From NCBI GenBank assembly GCA_018713435.1, contig DVOS01000036.1, forward strand, positions 40,042-104,041: DNA of 64,000 bases. Reading direction: 5' to 3'. Shown piece by piece: positions 27,403-37,196 of this stretch. Within the stretch, counting starts at the first letter, position 1, and the number at the start of each line of letters is the position of its first letter. The translations under genes and the position numbers were made by a program. The notes under the pieces were generated by a model that ran no database searches, had not been told where the DNA came from, and saw only the letters and a program-made list of their open reading frames with translations. This stretch comes from Candidatus Merdiplasma excrementigallinarum. GTDB lineage: Bacteria > Bacillota > Clostridia > Lachnospirales > Lachnospiraceae.

Positions 27403-28572
27403 CTACCGCAGCAGCCGCTCCAGCGTGGGCTCCACGTGCAGCGCCTCCATACACCGGCGCAGTTCCTCTTCCGTTGCCCCTTTCTGCTCTGCCTCCCGGG
27501 GCAGACGGATTTTCTTCTGCTTTTTCACCGCCCGGATCATAATGTTTTTGGGCGTGTGCTCCATATCAATAAACTCCAGCACCTGCACCTGATAGCCATG
27601 CTGTTCCAGCAGGGAGGCCCGCAGGCCGTCCGTAATCAGAGCCGCCATCCGCTCTTTCAGAAGGCCGTAGCGAAGAACCGGCTCCAGGGTCTCGTTTCGG
27701 ATCTGTCCATTCAGTTCATGCTGGCAGCAGGGCACGGACAGAATCGCCCTGGCATTCCACTCCACCGCTCTGGCCAGCGCATAGTCCGTGGCGGTGTCGC
27801 AGGCGTGGAGCGTTACCACCAGGTCTACCTGATCCACTCCCTCATAATCCGCGATATCCCCTGCCAGAAACTTCAGCTTTTCATAGCCGAACCGCTCCGC
27901 CAGCTCATTGCAGCGGCGAATAACATCCTCCTTCAGATCCAGGCCGATAATCCGCAGGTCAAATCCCTGCAGTTCCCGAAGATAATAGTACATGGCAAAC
28001 GTCAGGTAGGATTTTCCGCAGCCGAAATCAATCATGGTCAGTTCCCGTCCTCTGGGAAGCGCCGGACAGATATCCCGGATAAATTCCAGGAACCGGTTGA
28101 TCTGCCGGAATTTATCATACCGGCTGTTTACCACCTTTCCCTCCGGGGTCATCACTCCCAGCTCCACCAGGAACGGCACCGGCGTTCCTTCTTCCAGAAT
28201 ATAGTGCTTTTTCCGGTTGTGGGACAGCTCCGCCTGGCCCGAAACCCGGGGCCGCTGTTTCTTCTTCACGGTTACCTTTCCTTTTTTGCTTACCAGCACC
28301 GAGGCAGTCAGCTGTGCCGTCTCCGCCTGCATCTGCCGGTAATCCGTTTCCACCCAGCCGGCCGCCGCCTCTATGAGGTCCTCTTTTTCATAATTGATAT
28401 GGGTTTCCTTCTTTCCATCCCAGAAAGCCGCCTGGTATCTGAGGTCTCCCTTCACCGCCAACGGCCGCACTCTGACCTTTACCGCCGCCTGCGGCCGCTT
28501 TGTTCCGCTGAATACTATCCACAGCAGGTCCCTGTTTAAAATTTCTTCCAGTAATTTTCTGTATTCTTCCAC
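27403..28572 (-). CDS. SAM-dependent methyltransferase
   Basis: ELTMIDFGCGKSYLTFAMYYYLRE... IIGLDLKEDVIRRCNELAERFGYEKLKFLAGDI... VVTLHACDTATDYALARAVEW. Confidence 0.87.
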   Translation of the reverse strand: MEEYRKLLEEILNRDLLWIVFSGTKRPQAAVKVRVRPLAVKGDLRYQAAFWDGKKETHINYEKEDLIEAAAGWVETDYRQMQAETAQLTASVLVSKKGKVTVKKKQRPRVSGQAELSHNRKKHYILEEGTPVPFLVELGVMTPEGKVVNSRYDKFRQINRFLEFIRDICPALPRGRELTMIDFGCGKSYLTFAMYYYLRELQGFDLRIIGLDLKEDVIRRCNELAERFGYEKLKFLAGDIADYEGVDQVDLVVTLHACDTATDYALARAVEWNARAILSVPCCQHELNGQIRNETLEPVLRYGLLKERMAALITDGLRASLLEQHGYQVQVLEFIDMEHTPKNIMIRAVKKQKKIRLPREAEQKGATEEELRRCMEALHVEPTLERLLR

Positions 28573-28721
28573 AATCGGCCTCCCTCTGCCCTTCTCCTGA
28601 CCCTGTCAAAAACTTTCTGCATACTGTATGGCTATTATAGTAAGCGTTTCTCCCATCGTCAAGAACGGGCTTTGAGGGCCCTTCCCCCGTGCTGCCGTCC
28701 CGACACAGGAAGCAGTCAAAA

Positions 28722-28831
28722 ATGACGATTTTGCAGGAAAACGGCAAAACAAAAATGACGATTTTGGGGTAAAATGGCAAAATAAAAATGACGATTTTGG
28801 GGAAAAAGCGGTTGATGAAAATGGCGATTTT
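28722..28831. repeat. Four direct repeats with exact 33-bp period
   Basis: ATGACGATTTT at 28722, 28755, 28788 and ATGGCGATTTT at 28821, separated by similar GSNGGNAAAANGGCAAAAYA-type sequence. Confidence 0.9.
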
Positions 28832-28840
28832 GGGTATAAT
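28812..28840 (+). promoter_or_regulatory. Promoter of DUF4143 ATPase gene, overlapping the last repeat
   Basis: TTGATG (28812-28817), 17 bp, TATAAT (28835-28840); RBS AAAGGAGG at about 28846. Confidence 0.75.
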
Positions 28841-28864
28841 CAGATAAAGGAGGAACTGCAAACC

Positions 28865-30193
28865 ATGTTTAAAAGAAAAATCTATGACCGTCTGCTCCAG
28901 TGGAAAAAAGAATCCAACGGCAGGACCGCATTGCTTCTGGAAGGCCCCAGACGGGTGGGAAAGTCCACGGTAGTAGAAAATTTCGGAAAAAATGAATATA
29001 AAAGCTATCTGCTGATTGATTTTTCTGTTGCCTCCCAGGCAGTAAAAGATCTTTTTTATGATCTTTCCGATCTGAATTTCTTTTTCCTTCAGCTTCAGCT
29101 TTATTGCCGGGCAGACCTGACCGAGCGGGATTCTCTGATTATTTTTGACGAAGTACAGCTGTTCCCTCCCGCACGGCAGGCCATCAAGGCGCTGGTCAAA
29201 GACGGCAGATATGATTACATTGAAACAGGTTCCCTGATCTCTATCAAAAAAAATGTAAAGGATATTCTGATCCCCAGTGAGGAGCGCCGGATCAGTATGT
29301 ACCCCATGGATTACGAAGAATTTCTGTGGGCGCTGGGGGACCGAAACACCTTTTCTCTGCTGAAAACCCTCTTCGAAAACCGGAGACCGGCAGGTGAAGC
29401 CCTGAACCGCAAGCTGATGCGGGATTTTCGGCTGTACATGCTGATCGGAGGGATGCCTCAGGCGGTAGACGAATATCTGAACAGCAACAATTTTAAAATG
29501 GTTGATGCAGTCAAGCGGGATATCCTGAATCTGTACGAAGATGATTTCCGGAAAATCGATCAGACAGGAAAGCTGTCCCTTCTGTTTGATTCTATTCCTG
29601 CCGAGCTGAATAAAAATGCCTCCCGCTATCAGGTTTCCAGTGTGCTGGCAAATGAGCGGGCCGACAGTATTCTGGAAGAAATCGCCCAGCTGGCAGATTC
29701 AAAGACGGTCATTGCCGCCTATCACGCCAATGATCCCGGGGCCGGCATGGCCAACCACAAAGATCTTGGAAAGTTTAAACTGTTCCTGGCAGACACCGGT
29801 CTGTTTACCACCCTTGTGTTTAAAGATCGGGATTTCACTGAAAACAGTATCTACGAAAAGCTGCTGAGCGACAAGCTGCCTGCAAATCTTGGATACTTAT
29901 ATGAAAACGCGGTGGCGCAGATGCTCACCGCCAGCGGAAACGAGCTGTTTTACTATACTTTCCGAAATGAAAAAACGAAGCACAACTATGAGATTGATTT
30001 TCTTCTGTCCCGGAAAAACAAAATATGCCCTATAGAGGTAAAGTCCTCCGGTTACAAAACCCATGCTTCACTGGATCGCTTTTCCGAAAAATATTCCGGC
30101 CGGATTCTGAACAGATACCTGGTCTATACAAAAGATCTGCAAAAGGATCGGGACATTCTCATGCTTCCTCTCTATATGGTGCCGTTTCTGTAA
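28865..30193 (+). CDS. AAA family ATPase with DUF4143-type C-terminus
   Basis: LLLEGPRRVGKSTVVENF (Walker A), LIIFDEVQLFPPARQAIKALVKDGRYDYIETGS, C-terminal nuclease-like 'YEIDFLLSRKNKICPIEVKSS'. Confidence 0.93.
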   Translation: MFKRKIYDRLLQWKKESNGRTALLLEGPRRVGKSTVVENFGKNEYKSYLLIDFSVASQAVKDLFYDLSDLNFFFLQLQLYCRADLTERDSLIIFDEVQLFPPARQAIKALVKDGRYDYIETGSLISIKKNVKDILIPSEERRISMYPMDYEEFLWALGDRNTFSLLKTLFENRRPAGEALNRKLMRDFRLYMLIGGMPQAVDEYLNSNNFKMVDAVKRDILNLYEDDFRKIDQTGKLSLLFDSIPAELNKNASRYQVSSVLANERADSILEEIAQLADSKTVIAAYHANDPGAGMANHKDLGKFKLFLADTGLFTTLVFKDRDFTENSIYEKLLSDKLPANLGYLYENAVAQMLTASGNELFYYTFRNEKTKHNYEIDFLLSRKNKICPIEVKSSGYKTHASLDRFSEKYSGRILNRYLVYTKDLQKDRDILMLPLYMVPFL

Positions 30194-30194
30194 G

Positions 30195-30248
30195 CAAAAG
30201 AACGGACAGGGTGGCTTTCGATGCCGTCCCCGTCCGTTTTGCTTTGTT
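30195..30248 (+). terminator. Intrinsic terminator after ATPase gene
   Basis: GCAAAAGAACGGACagggtggctttcgatgccgtccccGTCCGTTTTGCTTTGTTTTT. Confidence 0.75.
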
Positions 30249-30270
30249 TTTATGCTCTTCTATAATCCGT

Positions 30271-31773
30271 TTATCTGTAGTACACCGAATTCCATCTCAG
30301 CTCATTCTTCAGGCTCCGGATCGTGGTGTCGTTGTCAATATAGACAGCCTCAATTCCCATGGCAGCCGCCCAGTCGCCCATCTGCTCCGCCGTCAGGTCA
30401 TAGGAGAAAGCGGTATGGTGAGCGCCGCCCGCCAGAATCCAGGCTTCCGCGCCGGTGGCCAGATCAGGCTGAGGCGTCCAGAAAGCGGTAGCTACCGGCA
30501 GCTTGGGCATGGGTTTCTCTGTCTTTTTGCAGTCCACATTGTTGATAATCAGGCGGAACCGGTTACCCAGGTCCACCAGGGATGTGGCGATAGCCGGGCC
30601 GGTCTTGGAGGTAAATACCAGGCGGGCCGGATCCTCTCTGTCACCCATGGACAGGGGCTGCACCTTGATGCTGATGGGGCCCTCCGCAATGGTGGGGCAG
30701 ACCTCCAGCATATGGGCTTCCAGAATGCCCTCTTTGCCGGGCACCAGGTTATAGGTGTAATCCTCCATGAAGGAAGTTCCCTTGGCGTCCTTCTTGCCGG
30801 CAGTCATAATCTTCATCAGGCGGACCATGGCAGCCGTCTTCCAGTCTCCCTCACCGCCGAAGCCGTAGCCTTTCTCCATCAGGCGCTGGATTGCCAGGCC
30901 GGGAAGCTGCTTTAAAGCGCCCAGATCGCCGAAGTGGGTGACAATCGCCTGGTAATTTTTCTCCTCCAGGAACCGCTCAAAGCCCAGCTCAATCTGCGCC
31001 TGCACGGCCACATGGCGGCGGAACTCCTTCTCATCTCTTCCCTCCAGCAGAATCTGGTATTTATCATAGTATTCTTCCACCAGGGCATTGGTGTCCGCCT
31101 CGCTGACCGCGGCCACTGCCTCGGCAATCTCATTTACCGGATAGGCGTCGATCTCCCAGCCGAATTTGATCTGTGCCTCTACTTTATCGCCTTCGGTAAC
31201 CGCCACGTTCCGCATGTTGTCCGCTATCCGCATCACCCGGATATGGCTGCTCTCCATGATGCCCACCGCCGTGCACATCCAGTCGGCAATCTTTTTTGCC
31301 ACCGCGGGATCGCTCCAGTGGCCCACCACAACTTTCCGCTCGATCCCCATGCGGGTTACGATATGACCGTATTCCCGGTCGCCGTGGGCGGACTGGTTCT
31401 CGTTCATGAAATCCATGTCAATGGTATCGTAGGGGATCTCCTGGTTGAACTGGGTATGCAGGTGCAGCAGCGGCTTGCGGTACTCCTGGAGTCCCAGAAT
31501 CCAGGACTTGGCAGGGGAGAAGGTGTGCATCCAGGTAATCACGCCGGCGCACTCTTCATCCGCGTTAGCCTCATTGAAAGTCTTTCTGATCAGCTCGTTG
31601 GTGATCAGGGTGGGTTTCCACACAATCTCATAGGGAAGCAGGCCGGAGGCATTTAAAGCGTCCACCATCTTCCTGGAATGCTCCGCCACTTTTCTGAGGC
31701 ACTCATCCCCGTAGAGGTCCTGTGATCCGGTTGCGAACCAGAATTTGTAGTTTTTTCCTGTTTTCATGTTCAT
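30271..31773 (-). CDS. araA: L-arabinose isomerase
   Basis: KFWFATGSQDLYGDECLRKVAEHS... CAGVITWMHTFSPAKSWILGL... LHLHTQFNQEIPYDTIDMDFMNENQSAHGDREYGHI. Confidence 0.97.
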   Translation of the reverse strand: MNMKTGKNYKFWFATGSQDLYGDECLRKVAEHSRKMVDALNASGLLPYEIVWKPTLITNELIRKTFNEANADEECAGVITWMHTFSPAKSWILGLQEYRKPLLHLHTQFNQEIPYDTIDMDFMNENQSAHGDREYGHIVTRMGIERKVVVGHWSDPAVAKKIADWMCTAVGIMESSHIRVMRIADNMRNVAVTEGDKVEAQIKFGWEIDAYPVNEIAEAVAAVSEADTNALVEEYYDKYQILLEGRDEKEFRRHVAVQAQIELGFERFLEEKNYQAIVTHFGDLGALKQLPGLAIQRLMEKGYGFGGEGDWKTAAMVRLMKIMTAGKKDAKGTSFMEDYTYNLVPGKEGILEAHMLEVCPTIAEGPISIKVQPLSMGDREDPARLVFTSKTGPAIATSLVDLGNRFRLIINNVDCKKTEKPMPKLPVATAFWTPQPDLATGAEAWILAGGAHHTAFSYDLTAEQMGDWAAAMGIEAVYIDNDTTIRSLKNELRWNSVYYR

Positions 31774-31787
31774 TCTCCTTTTTTTGT

Positions 31788-32897
31788 TTAATTTATTTCG
31801 TTCAGAGCCGACCCCCGCAGATCCGCGGCGGAACTTCTCTGACAGATTTCCGGTACAAATTCATAAGTGGCATTAAAGCTGGGATTCTTGATAAGCCGCA
31901 GCAGATTCTCCGCCGCCTTCTTTCCCATGGCCTCCGTGGGATGGGCCACAGAGGTCAGAGGAACCGCATTCAGCCCGGACAGTTCCGAATTGTCAATGCT
32001 GACCAGGGACAGATCCTCCGGAATCCGAATCCCCGCTCCGGCGCAGATCTCCGTCAGGGCGTGGGCCACCTGGTCGTTGTAGCAGACGCAGGCGGTACAG
32101 CCGGACAGGCGGGCTAAAAGCCGGTCTCCCTCCTGCTTCAGGCTGTCCTGATCCACGGTGTCAATCCACCGGACCTGTTTTTCCGTGATGGGAAGGCCGT
32201 TTCGCCGCAGCGCCTCCAGATAGCCCTGGTACCGGCACCTTCCCTGGCCGTCGTCCGATTTGAAAATCCCTCCGATCCGGGTATGCCCCCGCTCAATCAG
32301 GTACTCCGCAGCCAGCCGGCCGGCCGCCCTGTCGTCCATGCTCACATGGGGCAGTTCCAGTTCCGGGTAAAAGCTGTTGAAAAACAGAATGGGAATTCCT
32401 TTTTCCCGCAGCTTTCTGTAAAAATTCAGGTTGGGGTTTGGCAGGCCGCTCATAACCGGTTCCACGATCAGGGGATCCTGGCTGTTTTCCTCCAGCATAC
32501 GGTTCAGCAGCTCCCGCTCCTTTTCCAGGTGGTTGCCGGTAAACATAATCCGGGCGCTGTAGCCTGCCTTTTCCAGGGTTTTGACCATGGACTGCAGCAG
32601 CTTCGGAAAAATATAGCTGTCCACGTATGAACTGATAATCGTCACCGTGCGGGACAGCAGAGGCGCTCCTTCCCGCTGTCTCCAGGTCCTCACGTAGCTG
32701 CCGCTGCCCTGAATCTTCTCCAGCAGCTCCTCCCGCTCCAGCTGTTCCAGGCCGTGCCGGACGGTCTGGCGGCTGATGCCGAATCGTTTCCCTATTTCCT
32801 GCTCTGTCTCCAGCTTATCCCCGTCCCTCAGTTCTCCCGTCTCAATCCGGTTTTTGACCCAGTCCACTACCTGCTTGTATTTCGCTGTTTTCGCCAT
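31788..32897 (-). CDS. araR: GntR-HTH / LacI-type sensor regulator, AraR-like
   Basis: VVDWVKNRIETGELRDGDKLETEQEIGKRFGISRQTVRHGLEQLEREELLEKIQGSGSYV plus periplasmic-binding-like C-terminus. Adjacent to araA; start assigned at MAKTAKYKQVV. Confidence 0.88.
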   Translation of the reverse strand: MAKTAKYKQVVDWVKNRIETGELRDGDKLETEQEIGKRFGISRQTVRHGLEQLEREELLEKIQGSGSYVRTWRQREGAPLLSRTVTIISSYVDSYIFPKLLQSMVKTLEKAGYSARIMFTGNHLEKERELLNRMLEENSQDPLIVEPVMSGLPNPNLNFYRKLREKGIPILFFNSFYPELELPHVSMDDRAAGRLAAEYLIERGHTRIGGIFKSDDGQGRCRYQGYLEALRRNGLPITEKQVRWIDTVDQDSLKQEGDRLLARLSGCTACVCYNDQVAHALTEICAGAGIRIPEDLSLVSIDNSELSGLNAVPLTSVAHPTEAMGKKAAENLLRLIKNPSFNATYEFVPEICQRSSAADLRGSALNEIN

Positions 32898-32929
32898 CTT
32901 CCAGCCCCGTTTCCTTTTTTTCGCGGCAT

Positions 32930-32994
32930 ATATGTACAAATTTTTATGTCTTGAAAATTTGTACTGTTTTTATCTTTTGTAAATATGTACAAAT
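32930..32994. promoter_or_regulatory. Cluster of AraR-type operator boxes
   Basis: ATATGTACAAAT at 32930-32941 and 32983-32994, and ATTTGTAC at 32957-32964, resembling AraR half-sites ATTTGTAC/GTACAAAT. Confidence 0.7.
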
Positions 32995-33101
32995 CAAGCT
33001 CTTCCTTTTTGTGCACTCTGCCGGCGCCGTTCCCGTTTTTCCCTGTAAATCTAAGGTTATTATAGGTTTGTTCCCTGCCCGTGTCAAGAAAAAACCAAGA
33101 A

Positions 33102-33142
33102 AAAACCTGCGGAAATATTTATACATATTTCGCAGGTTTTTG
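33102..33142. terminator. Terminator-like inverted repeat
   Basis: AAAAACCTGCGGAAATAtttatacaTATTTCGCAGGTTTTT. Confidence 0.65.
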
Positions 33143-33169
33143 AAAATTTGTATTCTTTTTTAATATCCC

Positions 33170-34348
33170 CTATTTCCAGTAAATCGTGATCAGGCAGAAG
33201 TCATCGTCCGTATGGTACCTGTAGTTCCAGCTGGTGGTCCCGTTTATCTCCATCAGGTACTGGCCCGGGTCGTTCAGCATATTGTTCTGGAACAGCTCGT
33301 ATTTGGCCGTCTCATAGCCGTCCTGGGTGCCGAATTTCATCACGATGTAGCTCTCATCCGACCAGACGGAGTTCATCAGGGCATTGTATATGGTATTGTA
33401 ATCAAATGTCTCGTAGTACATCTGATTCATTTTGTAATAATTATAGCTGTCGTCCGTACACGCAGGCAGCGGCACGCTCACATCCGGGATATGGGTCTTG
33501 TAAATCTCCTGGTCCGTACAGCACAGATAGTTGTAATTCATGGCGGAAGCGGAGGACTGATTTTCCATCTGCCCCACAAACACCGGATCTCCCCAGGTCA
33601 CGTCCACATGATAATACTGATCCCCGATGCGCACAATATTCCAGCCGTGGTCTCCCCCGTCCATGGTCTGTCCCGTCACATAGGTACAGAACATTCCCAT
33701 CCGGTGAAGGATGTACTGAAACGCCTTGGAATACCCGGCGCACACGGAGCTGTGATTTAAAAGAGCGCTCTGTATGTTCTGGTTGTCCGGGCTTGCGCTG
33801 TTGTAATCGGTGGTATTGATGATATATTCATATACCATCCGGATTCTTTCGTAATCGGAGGCCGTGGAGGGGATCTGGCCGATGCACTGATCCGCCGCCG
33901 CCTCCAGCTGGGCCCGCAGATAATCCCGGCTCTCCGGATCCACGGTAGTGGACAGCTGGTAGCTGACTACCTGGCCGGTCAGGGAATTTTCGCTGATCTG
34001 AGCGCTGCTCCCCACCCAGAAAAATTCCGGGTGATCCGCCAGCACCGCGTAGTAAGCGGTCCAGAACTGGTCCTCGCTTACAGAGGCGTAAAGCTGGGCG
34101 GAATCCTCATAATTTTTTATCCGGTCATACAGTTCCCGGTAGATCTCATTCAGTTCGCTGGGGATCTGGTTGAAATAGTATTCCTCTATATCGCCGTGAT
34201 CCCACCAGGTATCCCCCAGCTGATAGTAGGGGCTTTCCGCCACGCCTGCCTTCACGGCCGCCGCCTCCAGGGTTCCGCACCCGGCCGCGCACACGCTCAG
34301 TCCCGCCAGGACTGCCGTCAGAAGCAGGTTTCTGATTTTTCCTGTCAC
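33170..34348 (-). CDS. Transglutaminase-like domain lipoprotein
   Basis: Lipobox LSVCAAGC; core 'SSVCAGYSKAFQYILHRMGMFCTYVTGQTMDGGDHGWNIVRIGDQYYHVDVTWGDP' (Cys-His-Asp triad context). Confidence 0.9.
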   Translation of the reverse strand: MTGKIRNLLLTAVLAGLSVCAAGCGTLEAAAVKAGVAESPYYQLGDTWWDHGDIEEYYFNQIPSELNEIYRELYDRIKNYEDSAQLYASVSEDQFWTAYYAVLADHPEFFWVGSSAQISENSLTGQVVSYQLSTTVDPESRDYLRAQLEAAADQCIGQIPSTASDYERIRMVYEYIINTTDYNSASPDNQNIQSALLNHSSVCAGYSKAFQYILHRMGMFCTYVTGQTMDGGDHGWNIVRIGDQYYHVDVTWGDPVFVGQMENQSSASAMNYNYLCCTDQEIYKTHIPDVSVPLPACTDDSYNYYKMNQMYYETFDYNTIYNALMNSVWSDESYIVMKFGTQDGYETAKYELFQNNMLNDPGQYLMEINGTTSWNYRYHTDDDFCLITIYWK

Positions 34349-34361
34349 GCCTGTCTCTCCT

Positions 34362-35972
34362 TTATCTCTCCCACTTGTCGCACAGTTTGTTGATTTCCTC
34401 TGTGAACTTCTTCAGGTCTTTGTTGGCACCGCCCTCATTCTTCCGGATCACTCCCATCAGGCGCTGGCCTGCCTCAAGCAGCCGGGCAAAAATACCGGCG
34501 GCTTTGGCGACGGGCGCCCCCGGCCTCTCCTCTTTTTTCACGGGCACAGGCTCCGCCTCTACCAGGTACCTGCCCTGGGCCAGGTCATACACCGACCCGG
34601 AGTAGGGGGCGCTGGCCGCAAGTCCCAGTTCCCGGATCAGCCGGTTTTTAAACAGGTCGCAGACCTGATCTTCGCCGTGGGTCACAAATACCATCTTCGG
34701 CTTCTCTTTCAGGGAAGAGATCCAGCGGATCAGCCCCTGATTGTCCGCGTGGCCGCTGACGCCGGGCATCCGGCAGATCTCCGCCCTCACTTCAATCTCC
34801 TCACCGAACAGCTTTACGTGCTTTGCCCCTTCCAGCAGGCTGCGGCCCAGAGTCCCCACTGCCTGGAAGCCCACAAACAGCACGGTGCACTCCGGTCTCC
34901 ACAGGTTATGCTTCAGATGATGCTTGATCCGGCCTGCGTCGCACATACCGCTGGCGGATATGATCACCTTGCATTTGGGATCGAAGTTGATATTTTTTGA
35001 GTCCTCGCTGGTCACAGAGGTTTTCAGCCCCGCAAAGCCGATGGGGTTAATGCCCTCCGCCAGCAGCGCCTTCGCCTCCTCGTCAAAATCCTGGTACATT
35101 CTTTTCCTGAAAATCTCCGTGGCCTCAATCGCCAGGGGACTGTCCACCCAGACTTCAAAGCCGTCATGGTTTTTTACCATGCCCTCTTCCTTGATTTTCC
35201 GGATAAAGTACAGCATCTCCTGGGTTCTGCCCACCGCGAAGGAGGGGATCACCAGGTTGCCGCCCCGGTCAAAGGTCCGCTGGATCACTTTTGCCAGCTC
35301 CGCCGCATAGTCTCCCGGGTGCTCGTGGCTGCGGTCCCCGTAGGTGGATTCCATCACCACGTAATCCGCCTCCTCCGGGTATACCGGGTCGCAGATCAGG
35401 GGCTGGTTCAGGTTGCCGATATCGCCGGAAAACAGCAGCTTTCTGCTTACGTCCTCCTCCTGAAGCCAGACTTCAATGGACGCGGAGCCCAGCAGATGTC
35501 CGGCGTCTGTAAAGCGCACCCGGATGCCCGGCGCCACAATCTTCTCTTCCCCGTATTCCACGCCCACAAAACAACGGATCGCTCCCTGGGCGTCATTCGT
35601 ATCGTAAAGGGGTTCCACCAGAGGCCGGCCCGCTCTGGCGGCCTTTCTGTTTTTCCACTCCGCCTCAAACATCTGGATGTGAGCGCTGTCCATCAGCATA
35701 ATCTGGCACAGCTGGGCGGTTCCCGGCGTAGAAATAATCTGTCCCCGGAAGCCCTGCTTGTAGAGCAGCGGCAGTTTGCCGGAATGGTCCATGTGGGCGT
35801 GGGTGAGCAGCACCATGTCAATCTCTGCCGCGTTCACCGGAAGCGACACGTTTTCAAACAGATCCTGTCCCTGCTCCATGCCGCAGTCAATCAGTATTTT
35901 CTTTCCGCAGGCTTCCAGATAATAACAGCTCCCCGTCACCTCGTGGGTAGCTCCCAAAAAAGTCAGTTTCAT
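34362..35972 (-). CDS. MBL-fold beta-CASP metallo-hydrolase (RNA-processing type)
   Basis: MKLTFLGATHEVTGSCYYLEACGKKILIDCGMEQG... LLTHAHMDHSGKLPLL... VMESTYGDRSHE... VIISASGMCDAGRIKHHLKHNLW... GVSGHADNQGLIRW. Confidence 0.93.
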   Translation of the reverse strand: MKLTFLGATHEVTGSCYYLEACGKKILIDCGMEQGQDLFENVSLPVNAAEIDMVLLTHAHMDHSGKLPLLYKQGFRGQIISTPGTAQLCQIMLMDSAHIQMFEAEWKNRKAARAGRPLVEPLYDTNDAQGAIRCFVGVEYGEEKIVAPGIRVRFTDAGHLLGSASIEVWLQEEDVSRKLLFSGDIGNLNQPLICDPVYPEEADYVVMESTYGDRSHEHPGDYAAELAKVIQRTFDRGGNLVIPSFAVGRTQEMLYFIRKIKEEGMVKNHDGFEVWVDSPLAIEATEIFRKRMYQDFDEEAKALLAEGINPIGFAGLKTSVTSEDSKNINFDPKCKVIISASGMCDAGRIKHHLKHNLWRPECTVLFVGFQAVGTLGRSLLEGAKHVKLFGEEIEVRAEICRMPGVSGHADNQGLIRWISSLKEKPKMVFVTHGEDQVCDLFKNRLIRELGLAASAPYSGSVYDLAQGRYLVEAEPVPVKKEERPGAPVAKAAGIFARLLEAGQRLMGVIRKNEGGANKDLKKFTEEINKLCDKWER

Positions 35973-36112
35973 GCGATACCCCCTGTATTGCCATAGTTTT
36001 TATTATTATATCCCATCCGAAAATTTTTGTATAGTGCGGCTTGACTTTTCAGGGGGAAAGGCTAAACTTAAGACAGACCTGTTTACTGCAAGTTCCATTT
36101 TCAGGAGGAAAT

Positions 36113-37186
36113 ATGAAAAAAATCGTTTTAACCGGAGGCGGCACCGCCGGCCATGTGACTCCCAACATCGCCCTGATGCCCAAATTAAAGGAACTGGGAT
36201 ACGAGATTTACTACATCGGATCCTACGATGGAATAGAAAAGAAGCTGATTGAGCAGATGGGGATCCCCTATTACGGCATCTCCTCCGGCAAGCTGCGCCG
36301 GTATTTTGACTGGAAAAATTTTACAGACCCCTTCCGGGTCCTGAAGGGCTTTGGAGAAGCCAAAAAGCTGTTAAAAAAGCTGCAGCCTGACGTGGTATTT
36401 TCCAAGGGAGGCTTTGTAACCGTTCCTGTGGTCCAGGCGGCAAAGCGCTGCCATATCCCCACCATCATCCATGAGTCGGATATGACCCCGGGACTGGCCA
36501 ACAAGCTGGCTATCCCGGCCGCCACGAAGGTGTGCTGCAACTTCCCTGAAACCGTGAAATATCTGCCGGAGGGGAAAGCGGCGCTCACCGGCTCTCCCAT
36601 CCGCCAGGAACTTCTCCACGGAAACCGGCTGGCCGCCTTAAATTTCTGCGGCTTTACATCCGGCCGTCCTGTCCTGCTGGTTATCGGGGGCAGCCAGGGT
36701 TCCGTGGCTGTAAACACCGCCATCCGGAATATTCTGCCGGATCTGCTGAAAACCTTCCAGGTCATTCACCTGTGCGGAAAGGGCAACCTGGATACCGGCC
36801 TGGAACATACAGATGGATACGTCCAGTTTGAATATATCCAGAAAGAGCTGGCCGATCTATTCGCCCTGGCGGACGTGGTGGTCTCCCGGGCAGGCGCCAA
36901 CGCCATCTGTGAGCTGCTGGCCCTGCGAAAGCCCAACCTGCTGATTCCCCTGCCGGCTTCCGCCAGCAGAGGAGACCAGCTGCTCAACGCCAGGTCCTTC
37001 CGGCAGCAGGGATTTTCCATGGTCCTGGAGGAGGAATCCATCACCAGTGAAACACTCCTCTCCTCCATCCTGGAACTGTACCGGGACCGGGACGTTTACA
37101 TCCAGGCCATGAAGCAGAGCGGCCAGAGCGATGCCATTGCCATGATCGCGGGACTCATCGAAGAGGCGGCGGAAAACAAAGCATAA
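36113..37186 (+). CDS. murG: UDP-GlcNAc--lipid II N-acetylglucosaminyltransferase
   Basis: MKKIVLTGGGTAGHVTPNIALMPKLKELGYEIYYIGSYDGIEKKLIEQ... RAGANAICELLALRKPNLLIPLP. RBS AGGAGG before ATG at 36113 (ORF-track start is further upstream). Confidence 0.95.
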   Translation: MKKIVLTGGGTAGHVTPNIALMPKLKELGYEIYYIGSYDGIEKKLIEQMGIPYYGISSGKLRRYFDWKNFTDPFRVLKGFGEAKKLLKKLQPDVVFSKGGFVTVPVVQAAKRCHIPTIIHESDMTPGLANKLAIPAATKVCCNFPETVKYLPEGKAALTGSPIRQELLHGNRLAALNFCGFTSGRPVLLVIGGSQGSVAVNTAIRNILPDLLKTFQVIHLCGKGNLDTGLEHTDGYVQFEYIQKELADLFALADVVVSRAGANAICELLALRKPNLLIPLPASASRGDQLLNARSFRQQGFSMVLEEESITSETLLSSILELYRDRDVYIQAMKQSGQSDAIAMIAGLIEEAAENKA

Positions 37187-37196
37187 AAAAAAGGAC

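Noticed and set aside
22323-27600. Plus-strand ORFs of up to 462 aa opposite the kinase, aldolase and aminotransferase genes
   Set aside because: Antisense shadows of strong minus-strand genes with clear families.
28722-28831. 33-bp repeats as a CRISPR array
   Set aside because: Repeats are contiguous without unique spacers, only four units, and no cas genes are nearby.
28388-28861. 157-aa minus-strand ORF (MQFLLYLIIPKIAIFINRFFPKIVIF...) encoded by the repeats
   Set aside because: Open only because the period is a multiple of three; overlaps the ATPase promoter and the methyltransferase start in another frame.
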